A stretch of DNA of 64,000 nt from Bagarius yarrelli (GCA_005784505.1 VCAZ01000179.1:1-64000); one strand, 5' to 3'. Positions 35,301 through 47,215 are shown, counted from the first letter of the stretch. The notes: generated by a model not told the origin, from the sequence alone. Numbers and translations are program-made.

Positions 35301-38272
35301 ATAGATGTGTGATACAGTAAATACAGAGTAATATGGATAGAATAGAGAGAAGTGTAAGGATATAGGATAGTTTATGGATGTATAATACAGTAAATACAGA
35401 GTAAATATGGATAGAATAGAGAGAAGTGTATAAGGATAGATAGTTATAGATGTGTGATACAGTAAATACAGAGTAAATATGGATAGAATAGAGAGAAGTG
35501 TAAGGATAGATAGTTATGGAGATGTATAATACAGTAAATACAAATACAGAGTAAATATGGATAGAATAGAGAGAAGTGTAAGGATAGATAGTTATGGATG
35601 TATAATACAGTAAATACAGAGTAAATATGGATAGAATAGAGAGAAGTGTAAGGATAGATAGTTATGGATGTATAATACAGTAAATACAGAGTAAATATGG
35701 ATAGAATAGAGAGAAGTGTAAGGATGGATAGTTATGGATGTATAATACAGTAAATACAGAGTAAATATGGATAGAATAGAGAGAAAGTACGGATTAGAAA
35801 TAAGAGGAAGGTAAGGAAGTGTAAGGATAGATGGATAGTTATGGATGTATAATACAGTAAATACAGAGTAAATATGGATAGAATAGAGAGAAGTGTAAGG
35901 ATAGATAGTTATGGATGTATAATACAGTAAATACAGAGTAAATATGGATAGAATAGAGAGAAGTGTAAGGATAGATAGTTATAGATGTTATGATACAGTA
36001 TAATACAGTAAATACAGAGTAAATATGGATAGAATATAGAGAAGTGTAAGGATAGATAGTTATGGATGTGTGATACAGTAAATACAGAGTAAATATGGAT
36101 AGAATAGAGAGAAGTGTAAGGATAGATAGTTATGGATGTATAATACAGTAAATACAGAGTAAATATGGATGGAATAGAGAGAAGTGGAGAGTAAGGATGG
36201 AGGATAGTTATGGATGTATAATACAGTAAATACAGTAAATATGGATAGAATAGAGAGAAGTGTAAGGATAGATAGTTATAGATGTGTTATAGACAGTAAA
36301 TATGGATAGACTATAGAGGTGTAACAATAGATAGATAGTTATGGATAGTGCAAAGATGCAAAGAGTCGTAACATAATTTAAAAACTTAAAACCATGTTCA
36401 GACTCGTATCCCAGCCCTTATAGTTTTATTACAGTGGTGATATATTTAACTAGATTAAGTCTCTATATGCATGTATGTTTGTCTATGTCTATATTTTACA
36501 CTCGCGATGTCACCTTCATTCACTAATATTATCCTGCGCATGTAAACCTTTGTCGTCATTTGACCTTGTCCGTCTGTGACACTATTCCTCTATATCGTGA
36601 TATAAAATTTGACCATATCATCCAGCCCTACTCTACATTAGTGATCTGTAGCCAGCAATCCATACTGCCAATGAACCATCCAGACAACCAGCTAACTAGC
36701 CATCCATCATCCTTCCAAACAGTCAGTCATCCTCTCGTCTAACCAGCCATTTAGCCATCTGTACTTTCAGTAGTAGTACCAGCCAACAAGCTATCAAACT
36801 AGCCAGCCATGTTAAAAAACAGACATCAAGATAGCTATGCTACTGTTCATTCAGCCAGACAGCCATTTTCCTTCAAAAGAGCCATCCATGCATTCAGACC
36901 AACTATCCATCCATCCATCCATCCATCCATCCCTCACTCACCAGAAACAATTAGGCATTTTCACTGCAGTCCTTTGATGGCATCACTTTTTAATACTTTC
37001 TAATATTGTTTAATTCCACATTCCACAATAGCTCCGTAAATCTTCAGAAAGCTTGTGGTGCAACACCTTTATGGATGCTTTAAACATGGCATAAAATATG
37101 AAAATATCAACATCTTTCCAAACTGAAAATCAACACAAACCAAAAAAAAAGGTTATTAAAAACACACACAGTAACAGAGTAACATACCTGAAGTAACGCT
37201 CTTCTTCAGCAGCCTCTTTCTTCCCAAAGGCTCCACCTGCTTCTCTGATCGAACCTCCACCGCCGCCACCTTTACCTGCACCTTTCCCCAACTCACCTAG
37301 CTGCTCATGCACCGAGAGATAGAAAAGAAAGAGAGAGAGAAAAGGAAAGAGAAAGAAAGATATAGAGAAGAGAGAGAGAGAAGAAGGAGCAGAAAAAGCA
37401 ATATAAATGGAAGGAAATGGATTAGGGAAATAAAAAAAGAGGGGGGGAGGAAAAAAGAGTGAAAGAGGGGGATGGAAAAGAACGACAGAGAAAGATAATG
37501 AAAATAGTGTAAGAGAGATAGAGAGAAAGGAAAGGAAAAAAGGAGGAAGAGAGGAAAATAATGGGAGAGAAGGAAAAAAAGAACGACAGACAGAATGATA
37601 ATGAAGAGAGAGAGAGAGCAAGAGAGGAATGGTAAAGAGAGAAAAGGAGGGGAGAGAGAGAGAGAGAGAGAGAGGACAATGAAGCTGACAATCTTGATAA
37701 TCAGTCCAGATCAGAAATGTCCAATCTCGGTCCTGGAGGGACGGGGTGTCCTGCAGAGTTTAACTCCAACCCTAATTAAACACACCTGAACCCACTAATG
37801 CAGGCGTTTACTGGTAGACTTACAGGTTAGGGTGTGTTGGGACACGAGCTAAAACACCGAGACTCTCTTACACACACTGTGTTCAGTTACACAACAATGG
37901 CAATTATGACCTTAATATAATAAAGTAAAAAGATTCTGAACACGTTAAATTTATAAACTTTAATGATCAAAGAAAACAAAGACGTTTATTAAAAAAAATG
38001 TTTAATGACGCGCACACACACTTTTATACATTAAATTATTTCTGCACATTTAAACAGCGGGTTTCATGCCAAACTGCCCCCCCGTTCCTTACACACCTGC
38101 ACGAGCTTTTATAGGTGCAATAAAACAATTAAATCCACAATGGCGACTGGGACTAAAAACCAAATCCGAACTACAAAATAACCGCGCACACAAACACAGA
38201 TACCTGGTCCGAGCTCAGGCGGATGTTAGTGGTGAAATAAGTTCGTAAACTGCTCCTCAACAGGCGCGCCAT
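32387..38272 (-). CDS. atp5if1: ATP synthase inhibitory factor 1 (IF1), mitochondrial
   Basis: Three exons on the minus strand: 38272-38204, 37300-37188, 32528-32387 (stop TGA). Joined length is 324 bases, 107 aa; human ATP5IF1 is 106. Residues 1-23 (MARLLRSSLRTYFTTN) are Arg/Ser-rich without acids, a mitochondrial presequence. A Gly-rich linker follows, then the core SIREAGGAFGKKEAAEEERY, containing the minimal inhibitory sequence that inserts into F1 (Glu/Tyr pair in EEERYF kept). The C-terminal half is a coiled coil (QLAALKQHHQEEIDHHKKEI) with the His cluster linked to pH-dependent oligomerisation, ending KLKHDD. It blocks ATP hydrolysis by F1Fo when the matrix acidifies. Intron 2 is 4.7 kb and carries the 70-bp array. 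Teleosts have a/b copies; which this is cannot be told here. Confidence 0.97.
33300..33630 (+). repeat. Interspersed element bordering the 70-bp array
   Basis: ATTGTCATTGTGTAAGGTAG and CAATGAAATGCAGTTAGCAT (33353-33405) belong to a fish repeat that often carries internal tandem arrays; it grades into TGTACAGAAGGTGCAGTAGT and then the minisatellite. Family assignment from memory. Confidence 0.5.
33630..36345 (+). repeat. 70-bp minisatellite array, about 38 units, in atp5if1 intron 2
   Basis: Unit of 70 bases containing AATATGGATAGAATAGAGAG, AAGTGTAAGGATAGATAGTT, ATGGATGTATAATACAGTAA and ATACAGAGTA in that order. Units alternate ATGGATGTAT and ATAGATGTGT variants and GGATAGAAT and GGATGGAAT variants, with some shortened or broken units (34200-34320, 34980-35060, 35785-35825). 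Noncoding; open frames over it on the minus strand are a composition effect. Confidence 0.95.
36905..36932 (+). repeat. (CATC)n microsatellite
   Basis: Seven CATC units inside a region where CAGCCAT/CATCCAT-like words recur (36640-36935). Confidence 0.85.
37320..37675 (+). repeat. GA-rich low-complexity tract in atp5if1 intron 1
   Basis: Mostly AGAGA, GGAAA and GAAAGA, starting about 20 bases upstream of the acceptor of exon 2, so on the gene strand it is a long pyrimidine tract feeding that acceptor. Confidence 0.8.
37718..37860 (+). repeat. Interspersed repeat (same family as 4040-4362)
   Basis: TCGGTCCTGGAGGGACGGGG, GAGTTTAACTCCAACCCTAA, CACACCTGAACCCACTAATG: better preserved than the copies at 4 kb. 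Confidence 0.65.
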
Positions 38273-38373
38273 GATTTTTTTTTTTTCTTCTGCCCCGCAG
38301 TGTATTCCGTGCCCTTGTGTCTACGATCCAAACACGGAAATACTCGCCTGCACCTATGAACTTTAGCAGGCGG

Positions 38374-38381
38374 TGACGTCA
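38374..38381 (+). promoter_or_regulatory. CRE palindrome TGACGTCA upstream of atp5if1
   Basis: Perfect CRE/ATF site 102 bases upstream of the atp5if1 ATG, next to GCGG and CTCGGGG sequence; a plausible proximal promoter element. Confidence 0.55.
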
Positions 38382-38389
38382 CATAGCTC

Positions 38390-40140
38390 GGGGTGGTGAA
38401 TATCTGCCACCTTGTGGTTGCCAAAAGAAAAACAGGTGAAATATAAGCTGAAAATATACACCATAATGTCATGGCGCAGGTTTCTCTCTCTTCCTCTAGC
38501 CGTCATGTGATGTCCCCTCAATATGTGATGTCCACACTATAAATGTGTGGCCTAATCGAGCGCTTCACCCGTGTGCCGCTCATGTTCAAAGGAAAAGCAA
38601 AATCCACCTAAATAACATGATGACAAGAAATTTCTAAAAATCAATCGGTGAATGTTATAGAAAAACAATATCAATTACAATTTATAACTACGATGTCCAA
38701 TCAGTCCTCCTAAAAGTGTCTTTGTGTGTGTGTGTGTGTGTGTGTGTGGGCGGAGGGGGTTCCAAAAAACTGGATTTATAGGATAATTGACATGAGAGTC
38801 AATTTTTTTGTTGTATTTTCTTTCTTTTTTGTTCAAAATTATCATTAACTCATCAAATTGACTTTTTCAGTTATAATTATCACATAGTTAAAATTGTAGC
38901 TGCTTATGAACGAGCACTCGGGGCCTCTTAGAGAGGGCAGACAAAGACCACTTACTTAGAATACTGTTTTTTAGGTTATTCTTTCTATAAATATATTGTC
39001 CTTAAAGAGTTCAGTAAAATATTTGTAAAAAATATATCCATACAAAACTGCAAATTCTTAAAGCCCAGAGTGTGTACTATTTATGCAAGCTAATTTTAAC
39101 TAATGCTGAACATGGACACAACAAAAACTGGTGCAAATTCCATTTTCTGACCTTTGGTTAAAAGAGTTAACTATCTAAGAGAGCGTACAGTCACACCAGC
39201 TTCCTACTTCATCTTGGTGCACTTTGCTCATCTTGCACTTCATTTGAAACAGAATTCCAGCTGGTATTTCCGGTATCTCCTACTTGGATAAAAAATCTGA
39301 AATAATGAAATAAGCAGATTTCTCACTATGGCGTATCCTATTCTCATATCCAGATTCTATATAAAGCATGACTAAACACGATGACTCTGGTGATCTTTAA
39401 TTAACGTCATTACAGCGCAGTCACTGTACAAAATAACACGAAAAACATTGATGATGTTCATCTTATGGAGATATAATGAGCTGTGCTATATGAGTGCTAT
39501 GTTAATTATCTATGATTAACAAGAAATTTGGAACAAGGAAATATCTCGAGGGGCTTGATAAAATTGAAATCCATCCTACATCTTTGCTGCCACCCTGTAA
39601 CCACAGGCATGCAATTTTCCATCTTACAGCGGCTAATTGGTTATCTAAGGCTCCTCTATCCTCCTTTCCACTCAAAAAATGAAAAAAAAAAAAAATCAGG
39701 CAAAGTACAAAGCATCATTAATTTGTGCTGCGTTCCGTCTGCAAACGAGGCTGACTTCAGACGCCTGATTGAAATGATTCATACTGACTCATGGTATATG
39801 ATTCATACTTTCTCTTCAGGGGTCTGTATATTTCCACCGTGACATTCTCAGCTTTTTGTTCTGGAGTAATGATGGTGAGAAAGAGTAACCGGGACCCTTT
39901 ATTAAACCCTGATTTTCTGCACTCTTAGTCTGCCACTACTTTTTTACCACAGTTACAGAAATATTAAGTATCATTATGACTAACTGTCTAAAAGCATTCA
40001 GGCTGCTATCCTTCTCATGCATCTTATTATTATTTTTTTTTAATCGACCAGCCGACAAAGATTTTGTGTTGTTCTGGAAGAGAGTGAATAAATGAGACAG
40101 TTTGATTATTGACCGTTCATGTAAGAAGTATGACACAATA
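38390..40140. other. Intergenic DNA, no gene recognised
   Basis: Contains a (GT)n run at 38723-38748 and an A14 run near 39679. The piece 39380-39880 has higher complexity than its flanks but no coding frame I trust. Confidence 0.4.

Positions 40141-40216
<76 letters not shown>
40141..40216 (+). repeat. (ATCT)19 microsatellite
   Basis: Nineteen perfect ATCT units, likely polymorphic. Confidence 0.95.
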
Positions 40217-40217
<1 letters not shown>

Positions 40218-40788
40218 AAACCTTAAGGCTCTGTCATAGTGTTTATTTATTTTATTTGTTGATTTTGTTGTGCACAATTGCATTCATATATGTTTTACTT
40301 ATCAATGAGTAAAGAAATTAGAAATATACTCTATATAAGATACATAATTACTGAAAAATGAGCATGTTGTTTTTTACTATGACTCCGCCCCCACCCACAG
40401 TGGCACAAGGACTCACTAAATAGTTTACCAAACGAGTGAAAATGTTGGAAATCGTGTTATTAATAATAATGCGACCATAACGTTCTTCATCCATTGTCAT
40501 CATCAATATCATTCCGCAGCAGTCAAATATCTCCAAATAAAGTTGAGTAAAATAGCTGCTAAAGCTAGAGATACAAAAAAAAAAGCATAAGCATATGAAC
40601 ATATATATAATCTTTTAACTACAACTTTCCATAAAAGCCCCTTTACCCCAGAGATCATGGCACGAGAGGAGTCATAATAACCTGCTCACCAATCTTATAC
40701 TAGCAGGAGCCCGAGCTCAGGCTCCAACAGGAAAACCTAAACCTCTGAGGTGGCAATGTTATCCGTTATTAAAAGCTTCTAATTACAG

Positions 40789-40965
40789 CAGGGGTCCCCT
40801 AACTATGGCCTGGGGGCTGGATATGGCCTCCTCCCACAGAGACATATTTTAAAAATGTAATTTAAAAATATATGTTTTACACATATCATATCTGTATTTG
40901 CTAAAAAAGGTTGCCTATCAAACTAAAATCCGCCTCAGTTATTAAGGTAACATAATTCCTTATTC
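40789..40965 (+). mobile_element. hAT-like element fragment
   Basis: CAGGGGTCCCCTAACTATGG, CTGGGGGCTGGATATGGCCT at the left, then a tail shared with 15230-15310 (GTATTTGCTAAAAAAGGTTG). Confidence 0.6.
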
Positions 40966-41271
40966 CTAATGAGGGTCATTGGGCAAAAAAGAACGGGTTA
41001 CCCTGGACAGGTCACCACTCCATCGCCGGAAGCTTTTTATTGGTTTGCTATTTTGCAGTCTGACCAGGTGGGGGCAGTATGCAGTCATTAATCCACAAAA
41101 CATGACGCTCAGTTTGGGATTTAGTCAGTGTGAGTGAACATACATACTTACGCACGCACACGAGACTGATTTGGGGCTTAAATTATTTTTGTTTTTTTTA
41201 TTTGTGCAGTTTTATTCACCTGACATGACCGATCCTAAATCCACTAATCTAATCCAATCCAATCTAACCCG

Positions 41272-41274
<3 letters not shown>

Positions 41275-41322
<48 letters not shown>
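41275..41322 (+). repeat. (AATC)n microsatellite
   Basis: About twelve perfect units. Confidence 0.95.
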
Positions 41323-41415
41323 GTTTTTGGTCTTGATCTTGGTTGATTGTTGCAGACATTTTCATACAACTCCCTACCCCAACTTTCAAACTAACCCAAT
41401 TTTTGTTGCTCAGTA

Positions 41416-41562
41416 AAGGTTGAGTTAAGGTGCTGCGCTGCTTCCCAGAAGATTGTGGGTTTAAATCCCAGCACCACTGCTGGACCCCTAAGCAAGGTCC
41501 TCAACTGCCCAGTTTTCCCAGTTGTTCCGGATAAGGGCATCTGCCAGAATTGTAAATTGTAA
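41416..41562 (+). repeat. tRNA-derived SINE
   Basis: GTTGAGTTAAGGTGCTGCGC head, GGGTTTAAATCCCAGCACCA, CTGGACCCCTAAGCAAGGTC, tail GATAAGGGCATCTGCCAGAA. Confidence 0.8.
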
Positions 41563-42665
41563 TCTGGCAACCCTTTGCATGCATGTTATTTTTGCACTAC
41601 TTTAAGTGTTTTGGTTTAGTTAGTCTTGTGGTTTTCATACACGGAATGAGCCAAAAGCTGTTATACACCTCAGTGTTCTGCTGAACTTTGCTTGCACATC
41701 CTTATGTAACCAGCGTAAATGCCAATGCAACACCTGTACATGTATAAGAACTCAGTTATAACAATCATCGGAGTTGGTAACACAGTAGGTATAATGAGCA
41801 AAATGATGCCCTGCAGAGTCGTGATGAAACAGGGCTGAGAATGATTAAAAAAAAAATACATACTAAAGCACACCAGTCAGAATAACATAGAGAGGAAAGA
41901 AAATAAACAGAACTGTTTTTTTTTCAAGAGACGCCTGCATCAGACTTTAATGAATCTTAATTATATAATCACAAAAACATGATGTTTGATAGCGCCTGTA
42001 GGTTGAACCTGGCAACAAGCAAATAATAGGTCACAGCGGAGCTATAAATGAGAAGTAAATGACATTAGATTACTGTTTTTGCTTAGTTTTTGCTTAGTCA
42101 TCAAGCAGAAAAATGGGAACGAACAGTCACAAAAAGGGTACAGCAACCGAAAGTCATTTACCCGCGACTAATTACTTCTGTTGCATAAGGTGTGATTTGG
42201 TTATTTGCACAAGATTTATGTGTGCTCAATAGCTAAAGTTAAGAAACACAACCTCCAGTTGTGCAGTACTTCCATGCCCTTATATGGGCTTCCGGTTGGT
42301 TTTGTCCTCTTTTTCTCCCTCCACTGCCCTTAGTGTTCCACTTCTGCTGTTGCCATTGGAAATGGTATCCTGGCAACCGCTGGCAGCAATGCAATGAAAA
42401 GGTGAGGTTACCGAGTGCATCTGAGATCCAGCACTTTCTTTCCAGGCTGCATTACAATTTATGCTGAATGTAAAAACAGCAATTCTTGCAAGATGCAGCT
42501 TTATGACACTAAAGTGCTAAATGCCAGGATTATGCATGCGCATGACCTGCCTGTAAAGATGACTTTCATGCTCAGTCATAACCAAGGACATAAAACACAA
42601 TAGAGCGCGAGGTTATAGCAAAATAATTGATGGTAATGCAATATTATCCACCCTAATTACTCTTA
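41563..42665. other. Intergenic DNA, no gene recognised
   Basis: AT-rich; short frames only, none with recognisable domains. Confidence 0.4.
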
Positions 42666-42667
42666 CA

Positions 42668-42724
42668 GGTGGTTCCTTACTGGATAAGGTGTTGGACTAC
42701 TGATTGTAAGTTTGTATCCCAGGA
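42668..42724 (+). repeat. SINE tRNA-like head
   Basis: GGTGGTTCCTTACTGGATAA, GGTGTTGGACTACTGATTGT; body absent. Confidence 0.6.
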
Positions 42725-42807
42725 CTATAGTATGTGTACAATATGCTATATTATATAGCTAAACTACCATTTATAAGTCCTTTGCATGTTACACTAAGTG
42801 TACTGTG

Positions 42808-42910
42808 GTAGTGCAGTGGCTAAGGTGTTGGACTGCTAATTGGTAGATCAGGGTTCTGTGTATGTCACTCTGGATGAGAGCGCCTGCCAAATGCTGTCAA
42901 TGTAAATGTA
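42808..42910 (+). repeat. SINE with internal deletion
   Basis: Head GTGCAGTGGCTAAGGTGTTG joins straight to the tail (GTCACTCTGGATGAGAGCGC), skipping the GGGCCCCTGAGCAAGG body. Confidence 0.75.
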
Positions 42911-42944
42911 CAGTGTGTCTAAAAATTTAAGTAGTAAATTTGCG

Positions 42945-43112
42945 TAGTTGGTAGCTTAATGGTCAAGGTGTTGTCCCACAGATTGTGGGTTCAATTCCCG
43001 CCCCCACCAAGTTGCCACGGTGGGGCCCATAAGCAAGGACCTTAACCTTTAACTGCTAAGTTGTATAAATGAAATAAATGTAAGTCGCTCTGATACAAAT
43101 GCTGTAAATGTT
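42945..43112 (+). repeat. tRNA-derived SINE, near full length
   Basis: GTAGCTTAATGGTCAAGGTG head, GGGTTCAATTCCCGCCCCCA, CGGTGGGGCCCATAAGCAAG, tail AAATGTAAGTCGCTCTGATA. Confidence 0.85.
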
Positions 43113-43697
43113 AAATTATTTTTCTATAATCCGTCACAGCTTCTCCTCCATAACCCCAGAAGCTACTATCTATGATATTTAAAGCACTTTTTAACACCAG
43201 ATATTTACTGTTTATCTCTTTAAAAATGCACATCTGTGTTGCATCCAAAAATGCAAAATGCTTGAATAGGCACCGCATTTAAATTACAATGTACTTCTCT
43301 ACCTTTCTATTTAGTATGGTTACAGGTAGTGTGAATAAAATTCAGACGTTCTGCATTCGCCATGTTGACATTCGTTATCACAGAAATGTGAAAAATGAAA
43401 ACGCTCATCAAGTCTGTCCTTTACTTGGATGATGCAATTTAATCATCACTCAATGTGATCAATGTGAAGTATTTGAAAAGTTGACGCGTTCTGCCATTTT
43501 CGATTTCGATGATTCGTCTCTCCTGTGGTTTTATGGGATAGTTGTACATTGTATGCGTTCTTTAGAATCTGGGCAAAGGTTAATCATCTGGTTTTTGGAA
43601 TAGTATAAATCCAAACATACTTCTGGCCTCATTGTTTTTTTTTACACCAACCATGCTTGTTTTAATTAAAGGTGGTAAATTTGATTTGTTTCGAATG

Positions 43698-44902
43698 AAG
43701 AAGGTTTGCTGTGTCTGTCAGCGTAGTGTCCAGAGCATGGAGGCGCTACCAGGAGACAGGCCAGTACATCAGGAGACGAGGCGGAGGCTGTAGGAGGGCA
43801 ACAACCCAGCAGCAGGACCGCTACCTCCGCCTTTGTGCAAGGAGGAACAGGAGGAGCACTGCCAGAGCCCTGCAAAATGACCTCCAGCAGGCCATAAATG
43901 TGCATGTGTCTGCTCAAACGGTCAGAAACAGACTCCATGAGGGTGGTATGAGCGCCCGACGTCCACAGGTGGGGGTTGTGCTTACAGCCCCACACCGTGA
44001 AGGACATTTGGCATTTGCCAGAGAACACCAAGATTGGCAAATTCACCACTGGCGCCCTGTGCTCTTCACAGATGAAAGCAGGTTCACACTGAGCACATGT
44101 GACAGACATGACAGAGTCTGGAGACGCCGTGGAGAACGTTCTGCTGCCTGCAACATCCTCCAGCATGACCGGTTTGGCAGTGGGTCAGTAATGGTGTGGG
44201 GTGGCATTTCTTTGGAGGGCCGCACAGCCCTCCATGTGCTCGCCAGTGGTAGCCTGACTGCCATTAGGTACCGAAATGAGATCCTCAGACCCCTTGTGAG
44301 ACCATATGCCGGTGCGGTTGCCCCTGGGTTCCTCCTAATGCAAGACAATGCTAGACCTCATGTGGCTGAAGTGTGTCAGCAGTTCCTGCAAGACGAAGGC
44401 ATTGATGCTATGGACTGGCCCGCCCGTTCCCCAGACCTGAATCCAATTGAGCACATCTGGGACATCATGTCTCGCTCCATCCACCAACGCCACGTTGCAC
44501 CACAGACTGTCCAGGAGTTGGCGGATGCTTTAGTCCAGGTCTGGGAGGAGATCCCTCAGGAGACCATCCGCCACCTCATCAGGAGCATGCCCAGGCGTTG
44601 TAGGGAGGTCATACAGGCACGTGGAGGCCACACACACTACTGAGCCTCATTTTGAGTTGTTTTAAGGACATTACATCAAAGTCGGATCAGCCTGTAGTGT
44701 GTTTTTCCACTTCAATTTTAAGTGTGACTCCAAATCCAGACCTCCATGGGTTAATAAATTTGATTTTCATTGATAATTTTTGTGTGATTTTGTTGTCAGC
44801 ACATTCAACTATGTAAAGAACAAAGTATTTAATAAGAATATTTCATTCATTCAGATCTAGGATGTGTTATTCTAGTGTTCCCCTTTATTTTTTTGAGCAG
44901 TG
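43698..44902 (+). mobile_element. 5'-truncated Tc1-like transposon
   Basis: Homology with the copy at 54816 begins abruptly at 43698 (AAGAAGGTTTGCTGTGTCTG); the left TIR and first ~385 bases are missing. The right end is intact: CCCCTTTATTTTTTTGAGCA-GTG, followed by TA at 44903-44904. Carries a long open transposase frame. Confidence 0.9.
43711..44643 (+). pseudogene. Tc1-family transposase, N-terminally truncated but otherwise open
   Basis: A 310-codon frame without interruption. It begins inside the HTH (MSVSVVSRAWRRYQETG) and lacks the N-terminal ~35 residues present in the 54.8 kb copy. A GRPR-like linker, then the catalytic core: LFTDESRF (D1), GSGSVMVWGGIS, LLMQDNARPHVAE (D2), SPDLNPIEHIWD (E), with 34 residues between D2 and E, the DD34E spacing of Tc1. 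It ends RGGHTHY, then TGA. Without the first helix of the DNA-binding domain it is probably unable to bind its TIR, though the catalytic triad is intact. Confidence 0.9.
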
Positions 44903-44904
44903 TA

Positions 44905-45480
44905 TTATTTATTTTTTTTTAATTCTTCTCGCAAAGGCTGGCTGTGGGTATAGAATACTTTGATTTTGCCTGAATTTTTTAAAGCCCTGGAGTATCAAAA
45001 ACAGTGGCATCTTGTGGTTGGCAAATGTTACAGCAACAATAAATCACAATCCAAATGTTGATCAAGCGTCTTCGGATAAAATACTCACACAGACAGGGCT
45101 GTTATGTGATTAGACAGAAAGTGACACCTGGTTTGACATCACTCTTAAGGTTCTCTTCATTTCGTAGTTAGATTAGACAAGATTTAAATTTTTAGGTCAA
45201 AATAGGCTTTTTTGTATCATTTGTAATGATGTCACTGTAAAAACCATTTCTGTGTTTTTGGAATAAAAAAATCTGTATGACTTAGAAAATGAAATAAACA
45301 TAGTGATACACACACACTGGCATAAAATATCTTAGTAGGGTTATACTAAATATACACTTTTATAGCACTGGTCATCTAATCAATATTATTTGGACAGGGA
45401 CTAAATGCTGTATATATAAAAAAATATAGTCTTGGGATAAATGCAGTAACATTTGCATTGTATGTTTGCATATATACACC
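44905..45480. other. Intergenic DNA, no gene recognised
   Basis: AT-rich, no repeat family recognised. Confidence 0.4.
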
Positions 45481-45499
45481 CATATACATATATACACCC

Positions 45500-45531
45500 A
45501 TCTCTCTCTATCTCTCTCTCTATCTCTCTTC

Positions 45532-45610
<79 letters not shown>

Positions 45611-45611
45611 C
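45500..45611 (+). repeat. (CT)n microsatellite, interrupted
   Basis: CT run broken by TATCTCT and GTCTCT words; directly abuts a SINE body. Confidence 0.9.
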
Positions 45612-45700
45612 TGGGCCCCTGAGCAAGGCCCTTAGACCTTAACTGCTCAGTTTGTTAAAATAAGATAAGAGTATTTGTTTAATGACAGAAATGTAAATGT
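45612..45700 (+). repeat. SINE body fragment
   Basis: GGGCCCCTGAGCAAGGCCCT and TTAACTGCTCAGTTTGTTAA; head replaced by the CT run. Confidence 0.7.
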
Positions 45701-46014
45701 TAACTGTTATCATTAGTTTTAAAAATCCTTATGCCTTTGCTTTTAACAGACTGATAGATGGGTGCTGCACCCCTTTCCCTGTTTCCATAGTAACCCCTTT
45801 TCCCTGAAGAGGAAATGGATGCTGTGTGTTCCCTGGATGTTTATACATGCACAGATGATTAACGAAAAAAAAAACTTAATCTGTGTCCTGGAGACACCAG
45901 AACATTTTAAAGCAACTTGATTTAGAATCTACAAAGCTGTAAAAGTGGATTGGAGCAATGACCCATGAAGTAAAAAAAATTTTTTTTCTGACAAAATATA
46001 TTTCAAATCTATGT

Positions 46015-46620
46015 TAAATATCATCTTTAGAAGAGGCTTCCTTCTGCGACGACAGCCATGCAGACCAGTTTGATGCAGTGTGCGGCGTACGGTCTGAGCA
46101 CTGACTGACCCCTTCAACCTCTGCAGCAATGCTGGCAGCACTCATACGTCTATTTCCCAAAGACAACCTCTGGATATGACGCTGAGCATGTGCACTCAAA
46201 TTCAGAGTGCAATCTGTCCTGTTAAATCACTTTATGGTCTTGGCCACCGTGCTACAGCTCAGTTTCAGGATCTTGGCAATCTTCTTGTAGCCTAGGCCAT
46301 CTTTATATAGAGCAACAATTCTTTTTTTCAGATCCTCAGAGAGTTCTTTGCCATGAGGTGCCATGCTGAACTTCCATTGACCAGTATGAGAGAGTGAGAG
46401 CAATGACACCAAATTTAACACACCTGCTCCCCATTTACACCTGAGACCTTGTAACACTAACGAGTTTAATGACAACAGGGAGGGAAAATGGCTACTTGGA
46501 CCCAATTTGGACATTTCCTCTTAGGGGTGTACTCACTTTTGTTGCCAGGGGTTTAGACATTAATGGCTGTGTATTGAGTTTTTGTTTTGATGGGACAGCA
46601 AATTTACACTGTTACACTTG
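46015..46620 (-). mobile_element. Truncated Tc1-like transposon (N-terminal part)
   Basis: On the minus strand the TIR-like sequence AAAAGTGAGTACACCCCTAA (near 46530) precedes a start (46373) encoding MAPHGKELSEDLKKRIVALY with HTH residues GLGYKKIAKILKLSCSTVAK, then after a frameshift HIQRLSLGNRRMSAASIAAE. It stops near 46019, before the catalytic core. Dead fragment. Confidence 0.8.
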
Positions 46621-47009
46621 GGCCAACAATAGCAGACATCCTCTAACCCTCTATCCCCTAACTTTCTAAAAATCATCTACTCATTAAAGGCCTACCTACG
46701 CTAGTCCTTTCCAAATTATATTAACCGCCACAGGCATACATATAAATGTACATATTTTCAGCATGATTAAACCACTAAGAGACCCTGTGGACAAGATGGA
46801 GTGTTTTTAGAAGACGCCACACTCATTAGATAAAAATGTTTCCTTAGGATCAGTCAGAAGAACTCGGTATTGATTTGCATCAATACAGGCAGCCAAACCA
46901 GAGTGGAGCCAAACCATCATCTAATAAGTACAGTAAACACTATGAGAGAGTATGGTGGATAAAATACTCTAAATTGTGTACTGGATAGACTTCATGTCCA
47001 TCACAAAAG

Positions 47010-47215
47010 GGGGAAAGTGGTGGCTCATGGTTAAGGTGTTGGATTACCAACCCGAAGGTTGTGGGTCGATCCCCAGCTCCACCAAGCCACCGCCATTGGG
47101 CCCCTGAGCAAGGCCCTTAACCCCCAATTGCTCAGTTGTATAACAAGGAATACTGTATAAGTCGCTCTGGATAAGGGCGTCTGCCAAATGCTGCAAATGT
47201 AAATGTAAATGTAAA
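47010..47215 (+). repeat. tRNA-derived SINE, best preserved copy
   Basis: GTGGTGGCTCATGGTTAAGG head, GTCGATCCCCAGCTCCACCA, CCATTGGGCCCCTGAGCAAG, TTGCTCAGTTGTATAACAAG, tail CTCTGGATAAGGGCGTCTGC ending in three TGTAAA repeats. Confidence 0.9.

Noticed and set aside
43666..44166. 166-codon minus-strand frame
   Set aside because: Antisense shadow of the open Tc1 transposase.
47010..47080. tRNA-like head that could be taken for a tRNA gene
   Set aside because: Stems do not close and the sequence runs on into the SINE body; the same holds for all SINE heads listed.
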